Below, piece after piece: positions 29,001-39,305 of a DNA stretch of 64,000 bases; position 1 is the first letter of the stretch, and every line of letters begins with the position of its first letter. The translations under genes were made by a program, and so were the position numbers. This stretch comes from Gammaproteobacteria bacterium (GTDB taxonomy: Bacteria; Pseudomonadota; Gammaproteobacteria; Pseudomonadales; Porticoccaceae): contig JAGPUW010000029.1 of the NCBI GenBank assembly GCA_018069465.1, positions 168,291 to 232,290 on the forward strand. Reading direction: 5' to 3'. The notes under the pieces were generated by a model. It did no database searches, was not told the DNA's origin, and saw nothing but the letters and a program-made list of their open reading frames with translations.

Positions 29001-29785
29001 TGCTACCCAGACGCCCCCTCGGCAAGACCGGCATGGAGGTCAGCCTCCTCGGTCTGGGTACCGTTAAACTGGGTAGAAATCAGGGTGTTAAATATCCCCA
29101 GAGTTTCAAAATTCCCGATGACAAAGAGGCCGCAGCGCTCATTGCCCTGGCGAAAGACAGCGGCATCAACCTGATCGACACCGCACCCGCCTACGGCAAT
29201 AGCGAGCAGCGCCTCGGCAAATTGCTCAAGGGTCAGCGACAGGACTGGTTGATTTGCACCAAAGTTGGCGAAGAGTTTATCAATGGCGAATCACTTTTTA
29301 ACTTCACCCCCGAGCACACTCGCAGCAGTGTCGAGCGCAGCCTGCGCCGCCTCAACAGCGAGGTACTGGATATTGTTCTCATTCACTCGGACGGTAACGA
29401 CGAGGCGATTCTCCGGCAGCACGGCACTCTGAATACGCTGGCAGATCTTAAAAAAGAAGGCAAAATTCGCGCAATTGGCATGTCGACCAAAACCGTCGCC
29501 GGCGGCCTGCTCGCCGCCGAACTGGGCGATGTGGTGATGATCACCTGGAACCTCCAGCACGACAGTGAGATACCGGTGGCCGACTACTGCCACCAGCACG
29601 ATAAGGGCGTACTGATAAAAAAAGCCCTCGCCAGCGGCCATTCGCTACCAGGCCAGCGGCCCGGCAGCAATGCCGAGCCGATCAAGCAATGCTTCAAGAT
29701 GATTTTTGCCCACCCTGGTGTCAGCAGCGCCATTGTCGGCACGATTAATCCCCAGCACCTGCGCGCTAATATTTGCGCGGTCTAA
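29000..29785 (+). CDS. Aldo/keto reductase
   Basis: A 261-residue TIM-barrel oxidoreductase beginning MLPRRPLGKTGMEVSLLGLG. The catalytic tyrosine lies in LIDTAPAYGNSEQRLGKLL, with the lysine in WLICTKVGEEF. The protein is shorter than the usual 280-330 residues but ends with the normal AIVGTINPQHL segment. The ATG overlaps the stop of the preceding flavoprotein gene, which implies a shared pathway. Confidence 0.87.
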   Translation: MLPRRPLGKTGMEVSLLGLGTVKLGRNQGVKYPQSFKIPDDKEAAALIALAKDSGINLIDTAPAYGNSEQRLGKLLKGQRQDWLICTKVGEEFINGESLFNFTPEHTRSSVERSLRRLNSEVLDIVLIHSDGNDEAILRQHGTLNTLADLKKEGKIRAIGMSTKTVAGGLLAAELGDVVMITWNLQHDSEIPVADYCHQHDKGVLIKKALASGHSLPGQRPGSNAEPIKQCFKMIFAHPGVSSAIVGTINPQHLRANICAV

Positions 29786-29856
29786 CACCCCATGGCTGTG
29801 GCTCATACTGAGCTATACTTAGGCACCAGTCCCAAAAACAAACAAGCGGATAGCAT

Positions 29857-30816
29857 ATGACAGAACAAGACGATAAGAACCTACTCAAGTTACTGCAGTT
29901 TGAAAATGAACAACTGAAACTGGGTCTGGTTAATGTCCAAAGCAATCTGGCCGAGTCGACAGAAATTAATTATGACTCGCTGGCTGAATTCAATGAAATC
30001 AAAAACGACTTTTCTGGCCTCCTCGATGACTCCCGATCTCTGACTGCACAAATGACGGAGCTGTCGAGCTTGCTCGCCACCTCTAAAGACCGCACCCAGA
30101 TCATGGCCGAGCAAATTGCGAATATTAATTCCCTGTTGCAAAAAATTGTCGGCATCTCCTACCAAACCAACCTGCTAGGCCTCAACGCCACCATTGAAGC
30201 CGCCAGAGCGGGGGAGGCGGGTAAAGGTTTCGCTGTTGTTGCCGATGAAGTCAAAGCCCTGGCACGGGAGAGCAAAAAAGCCGCTGATGAAATCACCACG
30301 GCGATTGAGCAAATTAATGAAGAGTCGATGACTTTTTCCCACAGCATGGGGGAATCGAGCTCGGGCTGTGAAAAAATCAAGAATGTTGTCGATCAATTTG
30401 ATCTGCGCTTACACGAAACCAGTCAGGCCAATAATCGCTCGGTGCACAGAATGCTGGGCACCAATGATCGAACGTTTACCTCTCTCGCCAAGCTGGACCA
30501 TATTATCTGGAAGGTAAATACCTACCTGTCGGTCATAAAGCAGGAAAAACAAATGGATTTTGTTGACCACAAGCAGTGTCGACTCGGCAAGTGGTACGTT
30601 CAAGGTGAAGGCAAGAAGAGCTTTTCAAGATTAAAATCCTACCCCAGCCTCGACCACCCCCACTCCATTGTGCACAGTGGCACCAAACGGGTTTTCGATA
30701 TTATCGACAATGACGAGGGCTATACCCAGGAACTCGAAAGTGCCCTGAAAGAAATGGAGCGGGGTAGTGATAGCGTCTTTGAAGTACTCGATAAAATGCT
30801 ACAGGAGAAGGGTTGA
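29857..30816 (+). CDS. Soluble chemoreceptor with C-terminal zinc-binding CZB domain
   Basis: A 319-residue cytoplasmic protein without membrane segments. Residues 1-75 are coiled-coil-like. The chemoreceptor signalling hairpin ([19 protein letters not shown] to [15 protein letters not shown]) spans about 100-145. A CZB domain follows with the expected three His and one Cys ligands: His215, Cys241, His269 and His273. CZB proteins sense hypochlorite or zinc through this Cys and, in other species, signal to CheA or to diguanylate cyclases. No che genes are in the window, so the partner is elsewhere. Confidence 0.9.
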   Translation: MTEQDDKNLLKLLQFENEQLKLGLVNVQSNLAESTEINYDSLAEFNEIKNDFSGLLDDSRSLTAQMTELSSLLATSKDRTQIMAEQIANINSLLQKIVGISYQTNLLGLNATIEAARAGEAGKGFAVVADEVKALARESKKAADEITTAIEQINEESMTFSHSMGESSSGCEKIKNVVDQFDLRLHETSQANNRSVHRMLGTNDRTFTSLAKLDHIIWKVNTYLSVIKQEKQMDFVDHKQCRLGKWYVQGEGKKSFSRLKSYPSLDHPHSIVHSGTKRVFDIIDNDEGYTQELESALKEMERGSDSVFEVLDKMLQEKG

Positions 30817-30918
30817 GCGCGTAACATTCTTGATCGCCGAATAGAGGAACGACGCCAATGGACGGCGTCCTCCACAACAGCAAAGCAAAGCAAAGCAGCC
30901 ATTCTTTTCAAAGCGCGT

Positions 30919-32343
30919 CTACTCCCCCTGAATCTTCTCCACAATCGCCGTCGTCGAGCAATCATCAAGAAAGTCTAGCGCTCTCACTTCACCGCCGTAA
31001 GCTTCGACAATTTCCCAGCCCACAACCTGCTCTTTTTTATAGTCGCCACCTTTAACCAGAATATCGGGGCGAATCAATTGCAGTAGCCTTTGCGGCGTGT
31101 CATCGCCAAATACCAGTACCCAATCGACGGACTCCAGGCCCGCTAACACGGCCATACGCCGATCTTCAGAGTTGATCGGCCGCCCCTCGCCCTTGAGGCG
31201 CCGTACCGATGCATCGGCATTTACCGCCACAATCAAACGCTGACCCAGCCGGCGCGCCTGTTCGAGATAACCGACGTGCCCCGCATGGAGGATATCGAAG
31301 CAGCCATTGGTAAAAACAATGCTCTCACCGTGGGCGCGGGCATCGGCCAAATCAACCAACAATTGTTCTTCATTAACGACACCACGCCCGTGACCCTGCT
31401 CAAGCTGCAGGGCACGCCGCAACTCGGGCGCACTGATAGTGGCAGTGCCCAGCTTGCCGACCACGATGCTCGCCGCCAGGTTGGCCAGAACGACGGCGGC
31501 GGGCAATTCCTCACCCGCACCCAGCGCAGCGGCCAACACAGAGATCACTGTATCGCCCGCGCCGGTTACATCAAACACTTCTCGCGCTCGCGCCGGCAGA
31601 TGGAATGCCGGCATGCCCTGGCGCAGTAGCGTCATGCCGTGCTCGCCACGGGTGACTAATAAGGCCTCAAGGTCCAGGTCGCGAAGCAGCGCCAAACCCT
31701 TTGCAACGATAGCCGCCTCGCTTTCGCAAGGCCCGACAACCACTTCAAATTCACCCATATTCGGCGTAATCAGGGTGGCCCCCTGGTAGCGACTAAAATC
31801 ACTGCCCTTGGGATCGACCAATACGGGAATACCCCGCTGGCGAGCCGTCTGAATTAATTCGACAGGATTTTGCAGCGCCCCTTTGCCGTAATCCGAAAGC
31901 ACCAGAACACTGACGCCCCCTAGCAAGGCTGTCACTTTGCCGGCAATTTGATCCGTATCGGCCCCTGTAAATTGCTGCTCAAAATCGAGACGCAGCAATT
32001 GCTGGTGGCGGCTAATAACGCGCAACTTGGTGATAGTGGGCTTGTCGTCAGAGACCTGGAAATCGCTGCGAATGCCCGCCGATTTGAAGCGGGCCGCCAG
32101 AGCATGAGCCGCTTCGTCCGCACCGACGACACCCACCAACGAGGCTCCCGCCCCCAGCGCGGCGATATTCAGGGCGACATTGCCGGCACCGCCGACCCTG
32201 TCATCCCGCTGCTCAACTTTGACCACCGGCACTGGCGCTTCCGGTGAAATACGCGAGGTCGGCCCCTGCCAATAACGATCGAGCATTAAATCGCCAACCA
32301 CCAGTATTTGGGCGCCATCAAAGCGCGGCATATCTACCTTCAA
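30919..32343 (-). CDS. hldE: Bifunctional heptose 7-phosphate kinase / heptose 1-phosphate adenylyltransferase
   Basis: A 474-residue two-domain enzyme supplying ADP-heptose for the LPS core. Residues 1-320 form a ribokinase-type kinase ([26 protein letters not shown]). Residues 340-474 form the nucleotidyltransferase ([17 protein letters not shown]). The TTG at 32343 has GGAG 7 bp upstream and gives MKVDMPRF, matching the E. coli N-terminus, so I keep it. A TATAAT at 32417-32422 on the minus strand may be its -10 element. Confidence 0.95.
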   Translation of the reverse strand: MKVDMPRFDGAQILVVGDLMLDRYWQGPTSRISPEAPVPVVKVEQRDDRVGGAGNVALNIAALGAGASLVGVVGADEAAHALAARFKSAGIRSDFQVSDDKPTITKLRVISRHQQLLRLDFEQQFTGADTDQIAGKVTALLGGVSVLVLSDYGKGALQNPVELIQTARQRGIPVLVDPKGSDFSRYQGATLITPNMGEFEVVVGPCESEAAIVAKGLALLRDLDLEALLVTRGEHGMTLLRQGMPAFHLPARAREVFDVTGAGDTVISVLAAALGAGEELPAAVVLANLAASIVVGKLGTATISAPELRRALQLEQGHGRGVVNEEQLLVDLADARAHGESIVFTNGCFDILHAGHVGYLEQARRLGQRLIVAVNADASVRRLKGEGRPINSEDRRMAVLAGLESVDWVLVFGDDTPQRLLQLIRPDILVKGGDYKKEQVVGWEIVEAYGGEVRALDFLDDCSTTAIVEKIQGE

Positions 32344-32443
32344 CTCTACTCTCCGTTTAACCAGCTCTCTTGAGCTTTATCACTATCGTGAATTCAACAA
32401 TTGTGGCGCTGTTAGAATTATAGTGCGACTAGCAGTCGCCAGA

Positions 32444-33535
32444 CTAAGACTCCGCCAGGGATAGGTCACTGGCAATAAGCGGTGCTTGCGGCGCCGCCTG
32501 ATAGAGGGCCTGCAATTCTTCGAGCGCCCGCAACACGTCTGCGGCAGCGATCGTTTTCATACACTGGGCATTGTCACCGCGATAATCCCCGGTATCACAA
32601 TGTTGCTTATAACAGGGCGCGCAGGCGTAATCCGTGGCTCGCAAATGACGCGCCCAGCCTCCCGTCGCGCCAATTAAGTGGGGATCTGTCGCTCCATATA
32701 AGGTCACCGTGGGCACGTCGAGGGCGGCGGCAACATGGGCCAGGCCGGTATCGACACAAACCGCGCCCGCAGAACTCACCAGCACGCCGGCAAGCTCGCC
32801 AAGGCCAAGTCGAGGCAGCACCCGGCAATGGTCGTAGGCGCTCGCAATGTGCTCTGCCTGAGCCTTCTCTGTGGGCGAACCCCAGGGTAATAAAATCTCA
32901 TAACCCCGCTCGCCAGCACGTTCAATCAACTGGCACCAGTGCGCGTCCGACCAGCGCTTATTCGGCCAGCTGGCATTTTGCACAAACACCAGAAAAGGCG
33001 CTGTCGGTAGCTCAAAGGGCGCCGGGGGCCACTGCCTGGAGGACAGCGAAAAATCGGGGGGCGTGGCCGGCAGAGGATAATCTAAAGCCTGGGCAAAAAG
33101 TTGGCGCCAGCGGTCTATCGCCAACTGATCCCGGGAAATAGCATAGTGTTTGTTGTACGCCAGATGTGCGACCCATTCACTCACCGAGCGGCTATCCGGC
33201 CCATGTTTGACACCGCGGGCCAGGCGCGTCACCAGTGCACTTTTCCAGTTGCTTTGCGCATCGATAACGACATCGTAGTGCACGCTGCGCAGGTCTTTTA
33301 CGAAGCTGCCCAGCTCACCTGTTTTCCAAACCTCGCCAAGTGTTGCACGCCAGCGGCGGTGGGCGGTGGTAAGGGTGCGTCGCACCGCCGGGTGCCAGCG
33401 GGGGATTTCGGCGAAAGATTCGTCCACCACCCAGTCGAAGTTGATTTCGGGATACGCTTTTTTAGCGTCACTGAGGGCGGGGAGGGCTTGCACCAAGTCA
33501 CCCATCGACGTGAGCTTAACAATCAGCACGTTCAT
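32444..33535 (-). CDS. waaC: Lipopolysaccharide heptosyltransferase I
   Basis: A 363-residue GT9 enzyme that adds the first heptose to Kdo2-lipid A. The N-terminus MNVLIVKLTSMGDLVQALPAL is the family signature, and the donor site near the C-terminus reads VDTGLAHVAAALDVPTVTLYG. Length is slightly above the E. coli enzyme. It lies 100 bp upstream of hldE on the same strand, so heptose synthesis and first use are neighbours. Confidence 0.93.
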   Translation of the reverse strand: MNVLIVKLTSMGDLVQALPALSDAKKAYPEINFDWVVDESFAEIPRWHPAVRRTLTTAHRRWRATLGEVWKTGELGSFVKDLRSVHYDVVIDAQSNWKSALVTRLARGVKHGPDSRSVSEWVAHLAYNKHYAISRDQLAIDRWRQLFAQALDYPLPATPPDFSLSSRQWPPAPFELPTAPFLVFVQNASWPNKRWSDAHWCQLIERAGERGYEILLPWGSPTEKAQAEHIASAYDHCRVLPRLGLGELAGVLVSSAGAVCVDTGLAHVAAALDVPTVTLYGATDPHLIGATGGWARHLRATDYACAPCYKQHCDTGDYRGDNAQCMKTIAAADVLRALEELQALYQAAPQAPLIASDLSLAES

Positions 33536-33615
33536 CGATTCAGACTTTGATGGGCAGTGAATAAGGCAGACAAGCCTGGTTTAAGCATCGAGCAGAATTT
33601 TCCCTGATTAACAAT

Positions 33616-34248
33616 TCACGCTGGGGCGCTGGCGCTGTGTGCAAAGCGTTTTTTGAGTTTGGCACTGAGGCGGTGAAAAAACTGATGCTTACCTTTTGCC
33701 GCTTCGCCAACCAGGTAGTTCATCTGTATCGACAGGCGCTTGCCCACCACGGGTTTGTGGCCGTGCCAGCAGTTATCCGTCACTTTAAACGCCATTAGAG
33801 TACCGGCACTGGGGGGCACTTCTTCGACAAAGTTTTCGATATTTTCAGCGTCGCGCAGCACCCGCAAATTGCCGCCCTCGGCCTCCCAGCTATCATTCAA
33901 ATACAGCAGCACGGTGACCACCTTGGTTTTCGAGTCGGTGTGAATGCGCCCGTCTTTTTCACGCATCACGCCACGCACCGTGGTCATAATTGGAAAACCC
34001 TCTAGACTCAAGCCAAACTTGTCGGCCACCACACGGCGAAAATCATCACCTTGCAGCTCGCTCAACAGAGCCTCATAAGCCTTTCCGCCGGCCACTTCGG
34101 AAATGGGAATGCTGCCGGGGTGTTGAATGTCGGGGAAGTCTTGCAGCACCGCCGCAAGCGCTTCGCCCTGCACAAAGCCGGGCACCACAAGATAGGGGTA
34201 GGGATCTGTTCTAAGGCGCTCGTTACAAAACGCATCTAACTCAAGCAT
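33616..34248 (-). CDS. 2-oxoglutarate/Fe(II) dioxygenase
   Basis: A 210-residue protein of the prolyl-4-hydroxylase-like superfamily. The iron site is His103-x-Asp105 in GRIHTDSKTKV with a distal His in NCWHGHKPVVGKR and Arg171 for 2-oxoglutarate. The start ATG at 34248 has GGAG 7 bp upstream; a longer reading adds an unrelated N-terminus. It lies among LPS genes 80 bp upstream of waaC, so a cell-surface sugar or lipid substrate is conceivable but unproved. Confidence 0.85.
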   Translation of the reverse strand: MLELDAFCNERLRTDPYPYLVVPGFVQGEALAAVLQDFPDIQHPGSIPISEVAGGKAYEALLSELQGDDFRRVVADKFGLSLEGFPIMTTVRGVMREKDGRIHTDSKTKVVTVLLYLNDSWEAEGGNLRVLRDAENIENFVEEVPPSAGTLMAFKVTDNCWHGHKPVVGKRLSIQMNYLVGEAAKGKHQFFHRLSAKLKKRFAHSASAPA

Positions 34249-34498
34249 GGGGCAACTCCGAGCCGCTGAAAGCCTGCGTATGCTACCACAGAGCGGCGAA
34301 GCTCCCCATACCTCAGCCACCCTCAACGACCTATTTTATACGCGTGATTAGCGTGCAGAGGCAAGCCAGGCGACAGCGACGGCATCCTCCGAAAGACGAA
34401 AAACCACTTAAATAAACGACTTTACCAGCACATGCCCTATATCGCGGGCAAGCCATTGGGTATACTTTTGAAAAACGGCCCGAAAGGACTCCCATTTA

Positions 34499-35584
34499 GT
34501 GGAAAGATCTCTAACTCCGAGCAACACGCTTGCAGCCTCCGAGCTGAACTTGCAAGAGCCCATGGTGCTGTTAATGCCCACCAAGCATTTGGGCAATCTA
34601 CTCGTCTCCCTACACTGTATACAGGCCATTATTAGAGCCAGCCAGGGGCACAGCCTGCTGGTTGTCGATGAAAGCTACCGCGACATTATCGAGTCCATAA
34701 CCGATACCGGCAAAGTACTCTACTACCCCCGCCAACAACTGAGAACAGCGAGTCTGACCAGCAAAGCCAGGCTGCTCTACCATTTTTATCAGCAACTACG
34801 CCGACACCAGGCCACCTTATTACTCGACTTCGACGGCCAGAGTCAGTCCTCGACAATAAGCCAGTTATCGGGCATCAGGGAGCGCATCGGCCCGGCGGAC
34901 GCCCATCGCAGCAAAGGCGTTTATACCCGTCAACTCGCTGACATTGAGCATTTTTCTCACCGCTTTAATGACTATGCTCAGTACCTCTCGTCTTTTCTGG
35001 GAGAAACACCAAAACCACAATACCCGCGCTTAAACGAGCGGCCCCAGCACCGCCATGAGCTGCAGGCACTGCTGGACAAACACGCTATCGACCACAGCAA
35101 GCCCTACATTTGCATCCACGTTGGCGCGACAAAAGCCTATAAGCGCTGGCCTGCAGAACACTATGCCGCCATCGCCGACTGGCTGGCAGAGCAGGGCCTG
35201 CAAATTATTTTGCTGGGTGCCGAAGCTGAAGATGCTCAGCGCGTTAGCGAAGTCAGTGCAAAATGTGCACATAAACCCTTTAATTTGTGTGATCAACTGA
35301 ATATTCGCCAGCTGCTATCCCTCCTCCAGCAAGCCACTTTTTTCCTCGGTAACGACAGCGGCCCCATGCATCTTGCCGCAGCAGCAGGCACCAGCGTTTA
35401 CGCTATTTTTGGCCCCACCGATGAAGTTCGCTGGGGACCACTGGGCAGCAAAGCTAAAGTCATCAGAAACCCGATAGCCTGTGAAAGCAGCTGCTCGAAA
35501 AAGCTCTGCCCCGCCAATCACCGGTGCATCAATACTCTGAGCGTTGAACAGGTAAAATCCGTTCTCCAGCAACACCCACTCTGA
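34499..35584 (+). CDS. GT9-family glycosyltransferase, paralogue of the 13112 gene
   Basis: A 361-residue GT-B protein starting at a GTG. The motif VLLMPTKHLGNLLVSLH near the N-terminus, ICIHVGATKAYKRWP in the middle, and FFLGNDSGPMHLAAAAGTSVY in the donor domain mark it as heptosyltransferase-like. The C-terminal cysteine cluster CESSCSKKLCPANHRCI and the ending SVEQVKSVL are shared with the gene at 13112. It begins a plus-strand run with a membrane protein and two kinase-like genes, probably an LPS outer-core unit. Confidence 0.87.
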   Translation: MERSLTPSNTLAASELNLQEPMVLLMPTKHLGNLLVSLHCIQAIIRASQGHSLLVVDESYRDIIESITDTGKVLYYPRQQLRTASLTSKARLLYHFYQQLRRHQATLLLDFDGQSQSSTISQLSGIRERIGPADAHRSKGVYTRQLADIEHFSHRFNDYAQYLSSFLGETPKPQYPRLNERPQHRHELQALLDKHAIDHSKPYICIHVGATKAYKRWPAEHYAAIADWLAEQGLQIILLGAEAEDAQRVSEVSAKCAHKPFNLCDQLNIRQLLSLLQQATFFLGNDSGPMHLAAAAGTSVYAIFGPTDEVRWGPLGSKAKVIRNPIACESSCSKKLCPANHRCINTLSVEQVKSVLQQHPL

Positions 35585-35607
35585 GCTTCGCCTCAAGAAT
35601 TCTGGCT

Positions 35608-37182
35608 ATGGCCGATATGTCACAACCACTCTCAGCAAAACCTCGGCAAAGATTCAGGCGTAACAAGTGGGCTATTTACGGCCTGACTTGCGCACTGAGC
35701 CTGATACTGTTTTTCGCCTACGCAACCAGCAACGACACGCTCAACGACGACGGCATTAATTATATCTACGCCGCCCACGCCCTCTCGGAGGGCCTGCCCG
35801 TACTCGCCAAAAGCTATCGCCCCGAAATTTTCTTCTACCGCCAAATCACCCTCCTCTCCTCCCTCAGCGGCCTCGACCTCTATCCCAGTGCCCAAGTGCT
35901 CAGCCTGTTTTGGCAAGCCCTGCTCGCCTGTGGCTTTGTCGCCATCGTGCGCAGCTTCGACACCTCGCGCTCAGCACAGATCATTGCCCTGGCGGTCTTC
36001 TTCAGCATCGCCAGCCTCAACCACTTGCGCCCCGATATTATTCGCGGTTTTGGCTTTTGGGCGCTGCAACTGTGGGCCGTCTGGGCAGGCCTGAACTTAA
36101 TCAAATACAGAGCCTGGCGCTTTGCACTGCTGTGGCTGGGTTTAACGGCAGTTTCAACCCTCTATCGCGCAGAAGGCATTGCCTACCTTTTATTGATCCC
36201 TGTTTTTGCCCTGCTAAACACCTGTTTCACGACTAAATTTATGCTTAAGCAAGGGCTGAAAATTGCCAGCCTGGTCGTTATTGGCGGCGGCATAATCTAC
36301 CTGGTTTTTTTGCCGGAAATCCAAAAATCACCCGCCAGCACATCGCCACTAACACCACTACAGGGCTTCTCTGCCGCCGATAAACTACACAGGGAATTGG
36401 CGACACTCAGACTGGCCGCTGACAATTTCAGTCAACTGAAAAATAATATAGGAGAAATAATGCCCAACAAATGGGCCCAACGCAGTGTCAACGACCTGCT
36501 TATTGGCGGCTTTATTTTCCATTTATTGGTAACCCTCATCAAAGCCACTAACGCGCCCTTGCTGGCCCTCTCCCTCTGTCGCGCTAATATTAAACGCCCT
36601 TTCTTCAGTGATCCCCGCCACAAGCTACTGGCAGCCTATCTATTCGTCGGCCTGCTGATCGGCCTGTTCAGTGTCTACAATAAATACTTCGTCAGCCCGC
36701 GCTATATTATGCTCACGGCAATACTTATCTGCATCCCCATTACATTGGTGTTAAACCGAACATATCTGCGTCTCACAAGCTCACAGCAAGCCGGCGGGCG
36801 CTTTTGGAAATACACTTTATTAGCCCTGCCACTACTTATTTGCATCTACCCACTGAGCCGTCAGAACGATGAAAAACGCTACATCCGCGACGCTGGCGAG
36901 TGGGTAAAAACCCATTTAAATAGTGCGCAAAAAATTTATTTTAACGAGCAAAAAGTGGCCTTTTACACAGCTGATTACGCTAACGACAGCTTTAAAAGAC
37001 GCGACCCCAGCCTGGCAAGTTTGCTGCGCGAGGGTTACCAATATGCTGTACTCTACGAGGGCAAAGCCGAAACCCGCCAACAGCCCTTGCAGCAGAGCCT
37101 AAAACACCCGCCCTTGAAAACCTTTCAGAATAGCCGAGGCCGCTCAGTTAATGTCTATCAACTGCCTGCACCAGCCCCCTAG
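35608..37182 (+). CDS. Polytopic membrane protein, GT-C glycosyltransferase-like
   Basis: A 524-residue protein with roughly ten hydrophobic helices. After the first helix comes a periplasmic loop SNDTLNDDGINYIYAAHALSEG, whose paired acidic residues resemble the catalytic loop of PMT/ArnT-type GT-C transferases that use lipid-linked sugars. The soluble C-terminal part is short. It starts 23 bp after the GT9 gene and precedes the kinase genes, consistent with sugar transfer to LPS core. The exact family is uncertain. Confidence 0.75.
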   Translation: MADMSQPLSAKPRQRFRRNKWAIYGLTCALSLILFFAYATSNDTLNDDGINYIYAAHALSEGLPVLAKSYRPEIFFYRQITLLSSLSGLDLYPSAQVLSLFWQALLACGFVAIVRSFDTSRSAQIIALAVFFSIASLNHLRPDIIRGFGFWALQLWAVWAGLNLIKYRAWRFALLWLGLTAVSTLYRAEGIAYLLLIPVFALLNTCFTTKFMLKQGLKIASLVVIGGGIIYLVFLPEIQKSPASTSPLTPLQGFSAADKLHRELATLRLAADNFSQLKNNIGEIMPNKWAQRSVNDLLIGGFIFHLLVTLIKATNAPLLALSLCRANIKRPFFSDPRHKLLAAYLFVGLLIGLFSVYNKYFVSPRYIMLTAILICIPITLVLNRTYLRLTSSQQAGGRFWKYTLLALPLLICIYPLSRQNDEKRYIRDAGEWVKTHLNSAQKIYFNEQKVAFYTADYANDSFKRRDPSLASLLREGYQYAVLYEGKAETRQQPLQQSLKHPPLKTFQNSRGRSVNVYQLPAPAP

Positions 37183-37248
37183 CCCAACTCAACAGGCACT
37201 CGACAGCTCACAGCAGCCATCACCCCTCAGCTCGAAAGGTGGCCAATA

Positions 37249-38100
37249 ATGCCCGGCAAATACCCCGGCTTTATATTCGAGACAGCGGGGGCCTGGTGTT
37301 TTTATCGAAATAAAACACTAGAAAAAATCCAGCCTCTGGTGCCAACAGACTTTGAGCTACCAATAGCCCACCTGCTTGCCGAGCGAGAAGAAATAACGTC
37401 TTCGCAACACTCCCACGTCTGCAGGGCGAGGCTGAACAGTGGCCAGAAGAAAGCTCTTGTTTATCTCAAGGGCATGGATTTCAAATCTTTCCGCGACGCC
37501 ATCAAGCAGCAATTTTCCAGCAGCCGCGCCATCAAAGCCTTTGAGGCCGAGCTATTACTCCAGTCTCTTGGCTTTGGCACACCGACAACCCTGCTCACCG
37601 GCTGGCGTCAACGGTCCTTCTTTTTCAAAGATAGTTTCTTTACCCTCAGCGAGGCTCTCAGTGATCACAGTGATCTCTACACCACGGTGGCGCAACTCGG
37701 CACACAATCAGGCCGTCAGAAGAGAGATTTTATTGCGCAATTTTCCTCCACTATTGCCCGCATGCACCGGGAAAATATCGGCCACGGTGACCTCCGCGCG
37801 GGCAATGTAATGTGCCAATATGACGAGGGCTGGAAATTTTCATTTCTCGACAATGAACGAACCCGGCAATATGCAAAACTGCCGGAAAATATTCGCATTA
37901 AAAACCTTGTCCAACTAAACCTGTTAATCAGCCCGGTTATTTCTAAAGCGGATCGACAGCGTTTTTTCAATCATTACTCTGCACTTTGCTATGAACAAAC
38001 CAATAAAGACCTTCTCGGAAAAGTTATCAACAAGACCCGTAAGCGACTACAGATAATGCTCGACAAACAAAAGATAGAGGCCGCTGATTTATGGCTATAG
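37249..38100 (+). CDS. Lipopolysaccharide kinase-like protein (InaA/WaaP superfamily)
   Basis: A 283-residue eukaryotic-type kinase fold. The catalytic loop is His179-Gly-Asp181 with Asn186 in GHGDLRAGNVMC, and the metal aspartate is in FSFLDNERTRQY. A good ribosome site (AGGTGG) precedes the ATG. It overlaps the next kinase gene by 10 bp. Such proteins phosphorylate heptose or Kdo of the LPS core, in P. aeruginosa as sets of several enzymes. Which sugar this one uses cannot be told. Confidence 0.85.
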   Translation: MPGKYPGFIFETAGAWCFYRNKTLEKIQPLVPTDFELPIAHLLAEREEITSSQHSHVCRARLNSGQKKALVYLKGMDFKSFRDAIKQQFSSSRAIKAFEAELLLQSLGFGTPTTLLTGWRQRSFFFKDSFFTLSEALSDHSDLYTTVAQLGTQSGRQKRDFIAQFSSTIARMHRENIGHGDLRAGNVMCQYDEGWKFSFLDNERTRQYAKLPENIRIKNLVQLNLLISPVISKADRQRFFNHYSALCYEQTNKDLLGKVINKTRKRLQIMLDKQKIEAADLWL

Positions 38101-38864
38101 CAGACGCGCATAAAAAAACTCGCGCCATCGTAAAAGAGCAGTTTAGCGATGCCGGATTATTCGAAGCCATCAATTCAACAGAGATCAACCCGCCCTACCG
38201 CATCAAGGGCATGATGCGTCGGAATTTCTCTAACAAGGCAACGGCAAGTATTATCAGCAACATCGATCAGCTACTTGAAAGTGGCACCATAATTAAAACG
38301 GACCGCGCAACAAGCGTTGCCAAATCAACGGTCGCGGGTCGCGATCTCATCATCAAGCGCTACAACAACCAGGGGTTTTTAAATTCACTAAAATATACGC
38401 TGGGCGGCTCCCGCGCCAGACGGGTCTGGCGCGAAACCTACCTGCTTCAACAGCTAGAAATTGCCACGCCAACCGCCCTTGGCTACTTTGACGTCTTCCA
38501 CAAAGGCAGAGTTATACGCTCCTATTTGATCAATGAGTTTTGCCCTGAGCCCATCCTTCACTACCTACTTCTAGACAAGCTCATCCCTATAACCAACTGG
38601 CCAGCAATCGTCGCCCAGGTTCACGAGCTTCTTCACAACTTGCATGGCAAGGGAATCACTCACGGCGATATAAAGCATTCTAATATTATTTATAATAAGG
38701 GCGAGCTAATACTGATTGACCTCGACTCGCTGATCGTCCACCGGTCCAAAAAATCGCTAAAAAAACATATCGACAAAGACCTGTCTGCCTTTGAAAATAA
38801 AATCAATTCCGACCCAAATGAATACATACGCCGGAAAAAAATTGAATTAAATATTAGCGATTAA
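38091..38864 (+). CDS. Lipopolysaccharide kinase-like protein (second in tandem)
   Basis: A 257-residue kinase-fold protein distinct from its upstream neighbour. The catalytic loop is THGDIKHSNII (residues 190-200) and the DFG-equivalent is LILIDLDSL with Asp210 and Asp212. The lysine of the N-lobe may be in DLIIKRYNNQGF. The gene overlaps the preceding stop by 10 bp and meets the acyltransferase gene tail to tail with a 4-bp overlap. Kdo or heptose kinase activity is inferred from family and context. Confidence 0.82.
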   Translation: MAIADAHKKTRAIVKEQFSDAGLFEAINSTEINPPYRIKGMMRRNFSNKATASIISNIDQLLESGTIIKTDRATSVAKSTVAGRDLIIKRYNNQGFLNSLKYTLGGSRARRVWRETYLLQQLEIATPTALGYFDVFHKGRVIRSYLINEFCPEPILHYLLLDKLIPITNWPAIVAQVHELLHNLHGKGITHGDIKHSNIIYNKGELILIDLDSLIVHRSKKSLKKHIDKDLSAFENKINSDPNEYIRRKKIELNISD

Positions 38865-39286
38865 ATGTCTCTCATATAAGGCTCAAAGCGCGAAGCGTAA
38901 ATTGTCTTTGCCGGGACATCTTTTAAAACTGTCGCCCCAGCGCCGATAATAGCGTCGTCGCCAATCGTCAAACCACCCAGAATAATAACCCCTGGGCCAA
39001 TCTGCACTCTGTCGCCAATCACCGGATACTTGTCACCCATATTGCCTATCGATACATTATGGCGAATATTGCAGTGCTCACCAATTTTTACTTTACTACC
39101 GATAACGATACTGACGGGGTGCCAAAAAATAGTTGTTTTTGGGATCTTGGAAATATTCATATCACAGGACGTCAGCAAGCGAAAATCCCAGCCACGGCCT
39201 ATCACCACAAAGAGATCCCTGATGAAATTTCGAAAGCGTTTAATTTTATGCAGTAAAGGTCTTATAATTTTTCGATAAATTGACAT
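38861..39286 (-). CDS. Left-handed beta-helix acyltransferase (CysE/hexapeptide type)
   Basis: A 141-residue hexapeptide-repeat protein. After a basic helical N-terminus it has the repeat core IGSKVKIGEHCNIRHNVSIG, GDRVQIGPGVIILGGLTIGD and AIIGAGATVLKDVP, with the catalytic His probably in NIRHNVS. It resembles serine O-acetyltransferase-like and sugar O-acetyltransferase proteins. Its place downstream of waaP favours O-acetylation of an LPS sugar, an inference. Composition is AT-richer than adjacent waa genes. Confidence 0.82.
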   Translation of the reverse strand: MSIYRKIIRPLLHKIKRFRNFIRDLFVVIGRGWDFRLLTSCDMNISKIPKTTIFWHPVSIVIGSKVKIGEHCNIRHNVSIGNMGDKYPVIGDRVQIGPGVIILGGLTIGDDAIIGAGATVLKDVPAKTIYASRFEPYMRDI

Positions 39287-39305
39287 TGTTCAGCCCTCTA
39301 AAAAA

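Noticed and set aside
30851..30869. GACGCC/GGCGTC hairpin between the CZB gene and hldE as a terminator
   Set aside because: Good stem but no T-tract on either strand.
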